Source of the DNA: an uncultured Limnohabitans sp.
GTDB taxonomy: Bacteria > Pseudomonadota > Gammaproteobacteria > Burkholderiales > Burkholderiaceae_C
Direction: 5' to 3'
Length of the DNA stretch: 15,665 bases
Assembly: GCA_937928195.1 (NCBI GenBank)
Contig: CALEYZ010000041.1
Span: 1 to 15,665, forward strand
Below are positions 5,653 through 12,718 of this stretch, one piece after another. A program made the translations under genes and the position numbers. Below the pieces are notes generated by a model that saw only the letters and a list, made by a program, of their open reading frames with translations, ran no database searches and was not told the DNA's origin. Each line of letters opens with the position of its first letter. Position 1 is the first letter of the stretch.

Positions 5653-7080
5653 ATGTCAGGTATCAACTACAGCGAAAAAATCCCTAACAACGTCAATTTG
5701 TCTGAAGACCGCACTTTGCAGCGCGCTTTGGAGCATTGGCAGCCCAACTACCTCAACTGGTGGAATGACATGGGCCCCGATGGTTCGCAAAACTTTGACG
5801 TGTACTTGCGCACCGCCGTGAGTGTTGACCCACAAGGTTGGGCGCAATTTGGCCACGTGAAAATGCCCGATTACCGTTGGGGTATTTTCTTGAACCCTGC
5901 CGAGCAAGACCGCAAGATTCACTTTGGCGATCACATCGGTGAAAACGCTTGGCAAGACGTGCCTGGCGAACATCGCGCCAACTTGCGCCGCATCATCGTG
6001 ACACAAGGCGATACCGAACCTGCATCCGTAGAGCAACAGCGTCACTTGGGCCTCACAGCGCCCAGCCAATACGACCTTCGCAATCTGTTCCAAGTGAACG
6101 TGGAAGAAGGCCGTCATTTGTGGGCCATGGTTTATTTGTTGCACAAATACTTCGGCCGCGATGGTCGTGAAGAAGCCGAGGCTTTGCTCGAGCGGAACAG
6201 CGGTAACGAAGACAACCCCCGCATCTTGCAAGCCTTCAATGAGAAGACGCCTGACTGGTTGTCTTTCTTCATGTTCACTTACTTCACAGACCGTGATGGC
6301 AAGTTCCAACTGTGCGCTTTGGCCGAATCCTCATTTGATCCCTTGGCACGCACTACCAAGTTCATGCTGACTGAAGAAGCACACCACATGTTTGTGGGTG
6401 AGTCTGGCGTGGGCCGTGTCATTCAGCGCACTGTGGACATGATGAACCAGTTGAAGACCGATGATCCTGCCAAATTGCGTGCAGCGGGTGTGATTGATTT
6501 GCAAACCTTGCAGCGTTACATCAACTTCCATTTCAGCGTCACCATTGACTTGTTTGGTGCCGATCAGTCTTCCAATGCCGCGACCTTCTACAGCTCTGGT
6601 TTAAAAGGCCGCTACGAAGAAGGCAAGCGCACAGACGATCATGTGCTCAAAGGCAACTCTTACAAAATCTTGGCCGTTGAAAACGGTACCTTGGTGGAAA
6701 AAGAAGTGCCCATGCTCAATGCTTTGAACGAAGTGCTGCGTGACGACTACATCAAAGATTCTGTCGGTGGTGTGGAGCGCTGGAATCGCATCATTGAAAA
6801 AGCTGGCATCTCTTTCAAACTCAAAGTGCCTCACAAAGCCTTCCACCGTAATATCGGTACCTTGGCAGGCGTCAAAGTATCTCCTGATGGCCGTGTGGTG
6901 AGTGAATCAGAGTGGAACGCCAAGGTTGATGAGTGGTTGCCAAGTGCGGACGACCGTGCTTATGTGGCCAGCTTGATGGGCCGCGTGGTCGAACCCGGTA
7001 AATTTGCCAACTGGATTGCCCCTCCTGTGATGGGCATCAACCGCCAAGCGGTAGACTTCGAGTACGTTCGATTCAGCTGA
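5653..7080 (+). CDS. boxB: BoxB, benzoyl-CoA 2,3-epoxidase oxygenase component (diiron)
   Basis: Inserts one oxygen atom from O2 into benzoyl-CoA to give 2,3-epoxybenzoyl-CoA, taking electrons from NADPH through BoxA. It is a soluble class I diiron protein. The 475-aa length is close to that of characterised BoxB. Two iron-binding ExxH motifs are visible in helical context: VEEGRHLW (E152/H155) and TEEAHHMF (E241-H245). The N-terminal part is rich in Trp and aromatic residues (ALEHWQPNYLNWWNDMGPDG). The start at 5653 has GGAG (5643-5646) six bases upstream; an in-frame ATG at 5641 lies ahead of this SD and would add only MEFT. boxA follows after 23 bp, so the two subunits of the epoxidase are very probably co-transcribed. 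Confidence 0.96.
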   Translation: MSGINYSEKIPNNVNLSEDRTLQRALEHWQPNYLNWWNDMGPDGSQNFDVYLRTAVSVDPQGWAQFGHVKMPDYRWGIFLNPAEQDRKIHFGDHIGENAWQDVPGEHRANLRRIIVTQGDTEPASVEQQRHLGLTAPSQYDLRNLFQVNVEEGRHLWAMVYLLHKYFGRDGREEAEALLERNSGNEDNPRILQAFNEKTPDWLSFFMFTYFTDRDGKFQLCALAESSFDPLARTTKFMLTEEAHHMFVGESGVGRVIQRTVDMMNQLKTDDPAKLRAAGVIDLQTLQRYINFHFSVTIDLFGADQSSNAATFYSSGLKGRYEEGKRTDDHVLKGNSYKILAVENGTLVEKEVPMLNALNEVLRDDYIKDSVGGVERWNRIIEKAGISFKLKVPHKAFHRNIGTLAGVKVSPDGRVVSESEWNAKVDEWLPSADDRAYVASLMGRVVEPGKFANWIAPPVMGINRQAVDFEYVRFS

Positions 7081-7103
7081 GATCTAGACCTCACACACAC
7101 GCC

Positions 7104-8378
7104 ATGACCACAGAAGCCGTTTTAATTCAGCAACACCTGATTGATCCCGAGATCTGCATTCGTTGCAACACCTGCGAGGCCACTTGCCCCGTTGGCGCCA
7201 TTACGCACGATTCTCTCAATTACGTGGTCGACGCTGAAAAATGCAATCTGTGCATGGCCTGTGTGCCACCTTGCCCCACAGGCTCGATTGACAACTGGCG
7301 CAGCATGCCCAAGGCCAAGACCTATTCCATCGAAGAGCAATTGACATGGGATGATTTGCCTGCCGCCTTGAGCGAGGCCGAACTCCAAGCCATGGGTGTG
7401 GACAGTCAAGCTGTTGCCGCAGCCCCTGCCGTAGAAGCTGCACCCGCACAAACTGTCAATGCCTCTGGCGAGGCTGTGTTCAATTCCGCCGCTTTTGGTT
7501 CTACCTTGCCACCTTGGTCCGCAGCGCACGCGTACACCAACTTGTATGGTCCTAAAACGCCCACACAAGCCACAGTGGTTGGCAATTTCAAAGTGAACGA
7601 AGCCGGTACGTCCAACGAAACCCATCACATCGTGATTGATTTCGGCAGCATGCCTTTCCCCGTGTTGGAAGGCCAGTCTGTGGCCATCGTACCGCCTGGT
7701 GTGGATGCTTCTGGCAAGCCGCACCATGCGCGTCAATATTCCATTGCCAGCCCTCGCAATGGTGAGCGCGCTGGTTACAACAATTTGTCTTTGACAGTGA
7801 AGCGCGTGACTGAAGATCATGACGGCAAGCCGGTCAAAGGCGTGTGCTCCAACTATTTGTGTGACGTGAAAGTGGGCGATACGCTCCAAGTGATTGGCCC
7901 GTTCGGCAGCAGCTTCTTGATGCCCAACCACCCCAAGTCCAACATCGTGATGATTTGCACCGGTACCGGCAGTGCGCCCATGCGCGGCATGACCGAATGG
8001 CGCCGTCGTTTGCGTCAAACTGGCAAGTTTGAAGGCGGCAAACTCATGTTGTTCTTCGGTGCCCGCACCCAAGAAGAGTTGCCTTACTTTGGCCCGCTGC
8101 AAAAGCTGCCCAAAGACTTCATTGACATCAACTTTGCGTTCTCGCGCACGCCAGGCCAGCCCAAGCGCTATGTGCAAGATGCTATGCGCGAGCGCGCGGC
8201 CGATTTGGTCGCGCTCTTGAAAGACCCCAACACATACTTCTACGTTTGTGGTTTGAAGAGCATGGAAGAGGGCGTGGTTTTGGCATTGCACGATGTTGCC
8301 ACCCAAGCGGGACTCCATTGGGAACAATTGGGCGCTGTGCTCAAAAAAGAAGGTCGTTTACACCTCGAAACCTATTGA
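7104..8378 (+). CDS. boxA: BoxA, benzoyl-CoA epoxidase reductase component
   Basis: NADPH-dependent iron-sulfur flavoprotein that supplies electrons to BoxB. The 424-aa chain has an N-terminal 2x[4Fe-4S] ferredoxin domain (C18, C21, C24, C28 and C47, C50, C53, C57), an Ala/Pro-rich linker at about 101-120, then a ferredoxin-NADP reductase-like module. The FAD motif RQYSIAS is at 210-216, the flavin-contact segment GVCSNYL at 246-252, the nucleotide-binding CTGTGSAPMRG at 285-295 and the C-terminal YVCGLKSMEEGV near 380-391. The ATG at 7104 follows boxB by 23 bp with no clear Shine-Dalgarno sequence, so translational coupling to boxB may matter. A fusion of bacterial ferredoxin and FNR modules with a bare C-terminal tyrosine ending is normal for BoxA. 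Confidence 0.95.
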   Translation: MTTEAVLIQQHLIDPEICIRCNTCEATCPVGAITHDSLNYVVDAEKCNLCMACVPPCPTGSIDNWRSMPKAKTYSIEEQLTWDDLPAALSEAELQAMGVDSQAVAAAPAVEAAPAQTVNASGEAVFNSAAFGSTLPPWSAAHAYTNLYGPKTPTQATVVGNFKVNEAGTSNETHHIVIDFGSMPFPVLEGQSVAIVPPGVDASGKPHHARQYSIASPRNGERAGYNNLSLTVKRVTEDHDGKPVKGVCSNYLCDVKVGDTLQVIGPFGSSFLMPNHPKSNIVMICTGTGSAPMRGMTEWRRRLRQTGKFEGGKLMLFFGARTQEELPYFGPLQKLPKDFIDINFAFSRTPGQPKRYVQDAMRERAADLVALLKDPNTYFYVCGLKSMEEGVVLALHDVATQAGLHWEQLGAVLKKEGRLHLETY

Positions 8379-8384
8379 GGCGAT

Positions 8385-8401
8385 GGCGCGAGCCACGCGC
8401 C
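8385..8401 (+). terminator. Short GC-rich hairpin after boxA, weak terminator candidate
   Basis: GGCGCG (8385-8390) can pair with CGCGCC (8396-8401) around a 5-nt loop, seven bases after the boxA stop. The following bases are TGCCCATTTATAA, not a real T tract. It may mark the end of the box operon but would probably be leaky, allowing read-through into the formate dehydrogenase genes. Confidence 0.3.
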
Positions 8402-8484
8402 TGCCCATTTATAACCGTTCGCTAACTTTGCCTTGAAAAGGCATGCATGGCCCAATGACGCTGATTCATTGGTACCATGCGCCC

Positions 8485-9045
8485 ATGAGTTCCCGTCCTT
8501 TCATTGATGTTGCTGTGGTCATGCGCCGTGAGCGTGTGCAAGGTGACATGGCCAAATGGCAAACTTGGCGGTGGATCCTGGACGATGTCGCACCGCATGA
8601 AGAGAGCTTTGGCAGCCGTCCCAAGTGTTTGCGTGAGAGTGAAGACGGCGCGTTGTGGCTCTTCCCCAATTTCAGGGTCGAGCTTTTTCCAGACGACGCA
8701 GAAGGCTATCTGCTCAACGTCACTTCACCCGATCCCTGCTTCTTCGTGATGTGGCGCATGGAAGAAGAGCCCGCCATCAGCACAGAGTTGGTGGCCAAGC
8801 CCGAGCGTGTCTCTCTGAGTTACCACGATGCAGGTCGTTGGCTGGACGCCCAAGAAACCATTGAACAAGTACCAGCCGCTCCCGACATTGTTGAGTGGGT
8901 CCGTGAATTTGCCAAGCAGCACTTCACGCCAGAGGTCAAGCGGCGTCAACGCCCGCAAAGTTTTCAAGCCCTCACCGATCGGTTTGGTCAACCGGCCAAA
9001 GTCACCACCAGCGACCGCTCGGGTCGCAAGACCGAGGGATCATGA
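8485..9045 (+). CDS. DUF3305 family protein of the formate dehydrogenase cluster
   Basis: A soluble protein of about 186 aa resembling the uncharacterised DUF3305 family, members of which lie at the head of formate dehydrogenase gene clusters in Proteobacteria. Recognisable segments are RPFIDVAVVMRRERV near the N-terminus, WQTWRWILDDV, SPDPCFFVMWRMEE in the centre and LSYHDAGRWLDAQETIEQVP followed by IVEWVREFAKQHFTPEVKRRQRP. There is no signal peptide or membrane segment. The start is uncertain. ATG 8485 places the conserved start region at the N-terminus but has a weak SD; ATG 8455 and ATG 8443 are in frame. AAAAGG at 8436-8441 is too close to 8443 and too far from 8485. The stop overlaps the next start codon (ATGA). 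Its molecular function is unknown; a role in maturation or assembly of FdhA is inferred from context only. Confidence 0.8.
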   Translation: MSSRPFIDVAVVMRRERVQGDMAKWQTWRWILDDVAPHEESFGSRPKCLRESEDGALWLFPNFRVELFPDDAEGYLLNVTSPDPCFFVMWRMEEEPAISTELVAKPERVSLSYHDAGRWLDAQETIEQVPAAPDIVEWVREFAKQHFTPEVKRRQRPQSFQALTDRFGQPAKVTTSDRSGRKTEGS

Positions 9046-9659
9046 GCGATCACAACAACAGCGACACCGGTGGATTTTTCAGCCGATGGTCGCAGCGCAA
9101 ACAAGCCGTGAAACAGGGCGTTCAGCTACCTGAACCTTTGGCACCTGCAACGGCCAGTCCGCAAGTCGAGCCAACACACGCCCCCGTTGTGTCTGATCAG
9201 ACGCAAAATGTGTCAGAAAATCAGGGCTCTGTCCCTACGCTGGACGATGTGGCCAAACTCACGCCGGAGTCTGACTTCTCCTCTTTCATGACACAGAACG
9301 TGCCCGCGGAAATTAAAAATGCCGCTGTGAAAAAACTCTTTGCCGATCCGCACTTCAACATCATGGATGGCTTGGACATTTACATTGGTGACTACAACAC
9401 CCCCGATCCTTTGCCAGACGGCATGTTGGCCAAAATGGTGGGCGCTCAATTTTTGGGATTGGTCAAAGCACCAGAAGATGTGGCACAGTCCGTTGCAAGT
9501 TCTGCAGAGATACCTGAGACCCCAGAGGCCAAGTTGTCAGCACCCGCTGACACCCCTGTGCCTTTAGAAATTACTTTGACTCAACATGACCACACTCATT
9601 TGCGATTGCAATCAGACGATGCCCCTGCAGCCCCAGAGGCTGGGCCAAGCGCTGGGTGA
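9042..9659 (+). CDS. DUF3306 family protein of the formate dehydrogenase cluster
   Basis: A 205-aa protein matching the uncharacterised DUF3306 family: an N-terminal FFSRWSQRKQ motif, a low-complexity Pro/Ala/Gln stretch (about 25-70), then a conserved core from PTLDDVAKLTPESDFS through VKKLFADPHFNIMDGLDIYIGDYN to LPDGMLAKMVGAQFLG (about 66-145), with an acidic, Pro/Ala-rich tail. No cysteines, signal peptide or membrane helix are seen, so it is probably cytoplasmic. It overlaps DUF3305 by four bases (ATGA), and its own 3' end overlaps the next gene by 74 bases, so all three are likely translated together. The conserved pairing with DUF3305, multi-cluster ferredoxin and TorD points to biogenesis of the exported formate dehydrogenase; the molecular role is unknown. 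Confidence 0.82.
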   Translation: MSDHNNSDTGGFFSRWSQRKQAVKQGVQLPEPLAPATASPQVEPTHAPVVSDQTQNVSENQGSVPTLDDVAKLTPESDFSSFMTQNVPAEIKNAAVKKLFADPHFNIMDGLDIYIGDYNTPDPLPDGMLAKMVGAQFLGLVKAPEDVAQSVASSAEIPETPEAKLSAPADTPVPLEITLTQHDHTHLRLQSDDAPAAPEAGPSAG

Positions 9660-11709
9660 ATCGCTCACACTGCACAGCACACTTTGCCGCAAAGAAGCCG
9701 GTGCCTTTCAAAAGGCCATTCAATCTGGCCAAGAGGTGGTGGTGGCATGCACACAAGAAAAGCAGCTTTTCTCTGAACTGGCCAGCCAAACTGTTGGCGC
9801 TGTTTCGCCGATCAAGTTTGTCAACATACGCGAGGCCGGTGGCTGGAGCCGTGATGCCAAAAATGCATCACCCAAGTTGGCGGCGCTGCTGGCTGCTGCG
9901 CACTTGCCTGAACCCGAACCCGTGCCTGTGGTGCCTTTCAAAAGCGAAGGTCGCTTGTTGATCATTGGCGCCCTAGACGCGGCAGAAAAAGCAGCGGCGC
10001 TGGTGGCCGATGTTCTGCAAGTGGTGATCTTCTCACAGGGCCCGGGTCATGCGGGTGGCGCTCAAGCACGGCAGTATCCCATTGTGTCGGGGCAGCTGCA
10101 AAAGCTGAGTGGCTGGTTGGGTGCATTTGACGTCACTTGGACTGACAACAATCCCATCAATCTGGACTTGTGCACACGCTGCAATGCCTGTGTTGAGGCT
10201 TGTCCAGAAAACGCCATTGGCTTGGATTACCAAATTGATTTGAACGCTTGCCAATCGCACCGTGCATGCGTCAAGGTGTGCCAATCGGCGGGGGCCATTG
10301 ACTTCAGTCGAATGGCCAATGAGGTCAGTGAAAAGTTTGATTTGATTTTGGACCTGAGAACCAACGCAAGCGGCGCCACATTTTTGCAACATGCGCCGCC
10401 GCAAGGTTATTTCAAGTGGGATGGCAAAGACCTTGGCACGCTCATCAAGTTGCGTGACATGGTGGGTGAATTTGAAAAGCCCAAATTCTTTGCCTACAAA
10501 CAAAAGCTCTGTGCCCACAGCCGCAACGAAACCGTGGGTTGCAATGCGTGCGTGGACATTTGCTCGGCTGAAGCCATTGCCAGCGACAAGTCGCGCCAAC
10601 AAATCAAGGTCAATCCCAATTTGTGTGTGGGCTGCGGTGCCTGCACCACGGTTTGCCCCACAGGTGCATTGACCTATGCCTACCCCAAGGCGCAAGAGCA
10701 GGGCTTGAAAATTAAAACCCTGTTGTCGACCTACCATGCTGCCGGCGGAGAAGACGCCGTGTTGCTCTTGCACAGCCAAGAAGCAGGTCAAAAGTGTGTT
10801 GAAGAACTCGGTCGTGCCGCGCAGTTGAAGTTGGCGAATGGGTTGCCAGCGAACGTCATCCCCATGTCGCTCTGGCACACGGCCAGTTTGGGCATGGAAG
10901 TGTGGCTCACCGCCATTGCCTATGGCGCCAAGCAAGTGCTGGTGCTCAGTACGAACGAAGAGGCACCCTCATATCTGGAAGGCTTGGCAGCCCAGATGGA
11001 AGTGGCACAAGCTTTGTTGAATGGCTTGGGCTATGAGGGCGATCACTTTGAGGTACTTCGGGCACAGAATGCCATGGACTTTGAAGCTGGTTTGCAAGCA
11101 CGTTTGTCGGCGGCATCCCAGCGTCAACCAGGCACACCCAAGGTGCTGGCCAAATACGCTGTCGCCCCAGAAAAACGCAGCACGCTTGAATTGGCGCTGG
11201 ACCACTTGAGCGAGCATGCACCCACAGCTCTAACCGAGCACAACAGCGCCATTGCTTTGCCAAAGGCTTCGCCATTCGGCGGACTTCAGGTGAATGCAGA
11301 CAAGTGCACTTTGTGTTTGAGCTGTGTCAGCGCCTGCCCCGCCAGTGCTTTGCAAGACAACCCCGAATTGCCACAGCTTCGTTTCATCGAGAAGAACTGC
11401 GTGCAATGTGGCTTGTGTGCCACCACGTGTCCGGAGGATGCGATTGACTTGGTGCCCAGGTTCTTGCGCACACCGGAACGCAAACAAGCCCAAGTGTTGA
11501 ACCAGTCACAGCCCTATGGTTGCGTGCGCTGTGGCAAACCCTTTGGCACCTTGAAAGCCATTGAAGCCATGTTGGGCAAGTTGGCTGGCCACAGCATGTT
11601 CCAGGGGGCTGCGCTTGAACGTCTCAAAATGTGCAGCGATTGCCGAGTCATCGACATGTACAGCAACGCCGATGAGGCCAAAATTGCCAACATCCCGCCC
11701 AAACCTTGA
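9586..11709 (+). CDS. 707-aa multi-[4Fe-4S] ferredoxin-type protein of the formate dehydrogenase cluster
   Basis: A large cytoplasmic iron-sulfur protein with no signal peptide or transmembrane helix. An N-terminal domain carries C6, C8, C34 and C55 in the conserved MTTLICDCNQTMPL, STLCRKEAGAFQ and VACTQE segments, followed by FVNIREAGGWSRDA. Ferredoxin motifs come next: C196/199/202/206, the unusual C222/228/232, then C309 plus C319/322/326, and C347/350/353/357. An Ala/Leu-rich alpha/beta region (about 375-525) separates these from a second ferredoxin pair, C574/577/580/584 and C605/608/611/615. The C-terminus has two CxxC pairs (C646/C649, C683/C686), like a zinc ribbon or rubredoxin-like site. 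The start at 9586 overlaps DUF3306 by 74 bp but is supported by the conserved N-terminus; no strong SD is seen. It probably passes electrons or takes part in maturing FdhA. That is inference, as no member is known to me with a proven function. Confidence 0.85.
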   Translation: MTTLICDCNQTMPLQPQRLGQALGESLTLHSTLCRKEAGAFQKAIQSGQEVVVACTQEKQLFSELASQTVGAVSPIKFVNIREAGGWSRDAKNASPKLAALLAAAHLPEPEPVPVVPFKSEGRLLIIGALDAAEKAAALVADVLQVVIFSQGPGHAGGAQARQYPIVSGQLQKLSGWLGAFDVTWTDNNPINLDLCTRCNACVEACPENAIGLDYQIDLNACQSHRACVKVCQSAGAIDFSRMANEVSEKFDLILDLRTNASGATFLQHAPPQGYFKWDGKDLGTLIKLRDMVGEFEKPKFFAYKQKLCAHSRNETVGCNACVDICSAEAIASDKSRQQIKVNPNLCVGCGACTTVCPTGALTYAYPKAQEQGLKIKTLLSTYHAAGGEDAVLLLHSQEAGQKCVEELGRAAQLKLANGLPANVIPMSLWHTASLGMEVWLTAIAYGAKQVLVLSTNEEAPSYLEGLAAQMEVAQALLNGLGYEGDHFEVLRAQNAMDFEAGLQARLSAASQRQPGTPKVLAKYAVAPEKRSTLELALDHLSEHAPTALTEHNSAIALPKASPFGGLQVNADKCTLCLSCVSACPASALQDNPELPQLRFIEKNCVQCGLCATTCPEDAIDLVPRFLRTPERKQAQVLNQSQPYGCVRCGKPFGTLKAIEAMLGKLAGHSMFQGAALERLKMCSDCRVIDMYSNADEAKIANIPPKP

Positions 11710-11760
11710 GCCGCTGTTTGCGGATGAACTTGAGCCTTTTAAACTGAAACTGTCACAGCC

Positions 11761-12378
11761 ATGAATTCTCCTTTGCAATCTTCATCAGCCTTGGACGAAG
11801 AAACCGCGCGCGCCGAAATTTATGGCTTGCTGGCCCTTTTGTACTACCAAGTCCCAGCACCCGAGTTGCTTGCGCAATTGCGTGTTGCAGTGACCGATGC
11901 GCCAGTCGGTGGCAGTTTCTTGGAGGAGCCCTGGCGTCAGGTGGTCAAGGCGGCACGCGATGCCAGCGACAGCCAAATCGCTGAGGAGTACAACGCTTTG
12001 TTCGGTGGTGTGGGCAAGCCAGAAATTTACCTTTACGCTTCGCATTACGTCAGTGGTTTCCTGAACGACAAACCTGTCGCCCGTTTGCGCGAAGATTTGA
12101 CTGCTTTGGGCTTGGCGCGTGACGATAGCATGTCTGAAACCGAAGACCATTTCGCCTGCTTGTGCGAAGTGATGCGCTACCTGATTGCAGGTGACGACGT
12201 GACCGTGTCCAACTTGACCCAGCAGCAGGCGTTTTTTGCCAAACACATTCAAGCTTGGACACAGAGCATGACCGATGCCATGGTTAAACATCCTAAGGCG
12301 CAGTTTTTTGCCAAATTGGCAGAGTTCACCCAAGCCTTTTTAGGCATCGAGGCGCAAGGTTTTGATCTATTGACTTGA
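11761..12378 (+). CDS. TorD/DmsD-family molybdoenzyme chaperone
   Basis: A 205-aa all-helical protein of the TorD family. These cytoplasmic chaperones bind the Tat signal peptide of a molybdoenzyme and hold it back until the cofactor is inserted. Visible features are the N-terminal helix ARAEIYGLLALLYYQVP, then EEYNALFGGVGKPEIYLYASHYVSGF (about 75-100), RLREDLTALGLARDDSMSETEDHFACLCEVMRYLI (about 108-142) with the family E-x-x-D-H type motif (E128-D129-H130 region), and a C-terminal helical segment. It starts 51 bp after the 707-aa protein; the SD is weak. Its client is almost certainly the Tat-dependent FdhA encoded two genes downstream, judged by context. A 100-bp gap with a promoter candidate follows it. 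Confidence 0.88.
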   Translation: MNSPLQSSSALDEETARAEIYGLLALLYYQVPAPELLAQLRVAVTDAPVGGSFLEEPWRQVVKAARDASDSQIAEEYNALFGGVGKPEIYLYASHYVSGFLNDKPVARLREDLTALGLARDDSMSETEDHFACLCEVMRYLIAGDDVTVSNLTQQQAFFAKHIQAWTQSMTDAMVKHPKAQFFAKLAEFTQAFLGIEAQGFDLLT

Positions 12379-12402
12379 GAACAGGTTCTAAGGGTTTTCC
12401 CA

Positions 12403-12430
12403 TTGTTTGCAATTCCCTAAATGTTACGAT
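12403..12430 (+). promoter_or_regulatory. Candidate promoter before the small Tat-signal gene and fdhA
   Basis: TTGTTT (12403-12408) and TACGAT (12425-12430) are 16 bp apart in the 100-bp gap after the TorD gene. This could give fdhX-fdhA a supply of transcript separate from the accessory genes. The match is moderate and untested. Confidence 0.35.
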
Positions 12431-12478
12431 CAAGGGGTATGCAAAGTATTTCCTAGGCATGCCAAAGAGGAAGCATTT

Positions 12479-12682
12479 ATGAGCGCTCAAAATCCAAAAT
12501 TGTCTCGTCGAACTTTGTTCGCAGGTGCAGGTACTGTCGGTGCTGTGGCTGCTGCCACCAGCGTCTTGCCATCGGTGCAAAACATCGCACCTCAAATTCT
12601 TCAAAAAGCCAAACCCGAACGCGGCGGTGGCTACGAGCTATCAGAGCACGTCAAGCGTTACTACAAGACCACCTTGGTCTAA
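12479..12682 (+). CDS. Small twin-arginine signal protein of the formate dehydrogenase region
   Basis: A 67-aa protein that is nearly all Tat signal: SRRTLFAGAGTVGAVAAATSV (residues 9-29) gives the twin arginine and hydrophobic core, and the mature tail ends GGGYELSEHVKRYYKTTLV. This matches the 'formate dehydrogenase region TAT target' family (sometimes called FdhX), small exported or membrane-anchored proteins that precede fdhA in many Proteobacteria. The start is supported by a good SD (AGGA at 12468-12471, 7-nt spacer). fdhA begins 36 bp after its stop. Its function is not established. It may be an extra subunit or an assembly partner delivered through the Tat pore. Confidence 0.88.
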   Translation: MSAQNPKLSRRTLFAGAGTVGAVAAATSVLPSVQNIAPQILQKAKPERGGGYELSEHVKRYYKTTLV

Positions 12683-12718
12683 GCCCCTTTCAAACACTCA
12701 CCTCTGTTGGAGAGTTTC

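Noticed and set aside
7122..8327. A 401-codon minus-strand open frame covering boxA
   Set aside because: It is antisense to a clear BoxA protein and its translation is compositionally odd, without motifs.
8410..8415. TATAAC in the boxA-DUF3305 gap as a -10 of a separate fdh promoter
   Set aside because: No acceptable -35 lies 15-19 bp upstream (the bases there are GC-rich and part of a hairpin), so a promoter is not supported by sequence alone.
10033..10935. A 300-codon minus-strand open frame inside the 707-aa Fe-S protein gene
   Set aside because: It overlaps conserved ferredoxin motifs on the other strand and shows no protein features of its own.
12378..12389. Inverted repeat AGAAC-AG-GTTCT right after the TorD gene stop
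   Set aside because: The arms are only five bases with a two-base centre and no T tract, too short to call a terminator or a specific operator.
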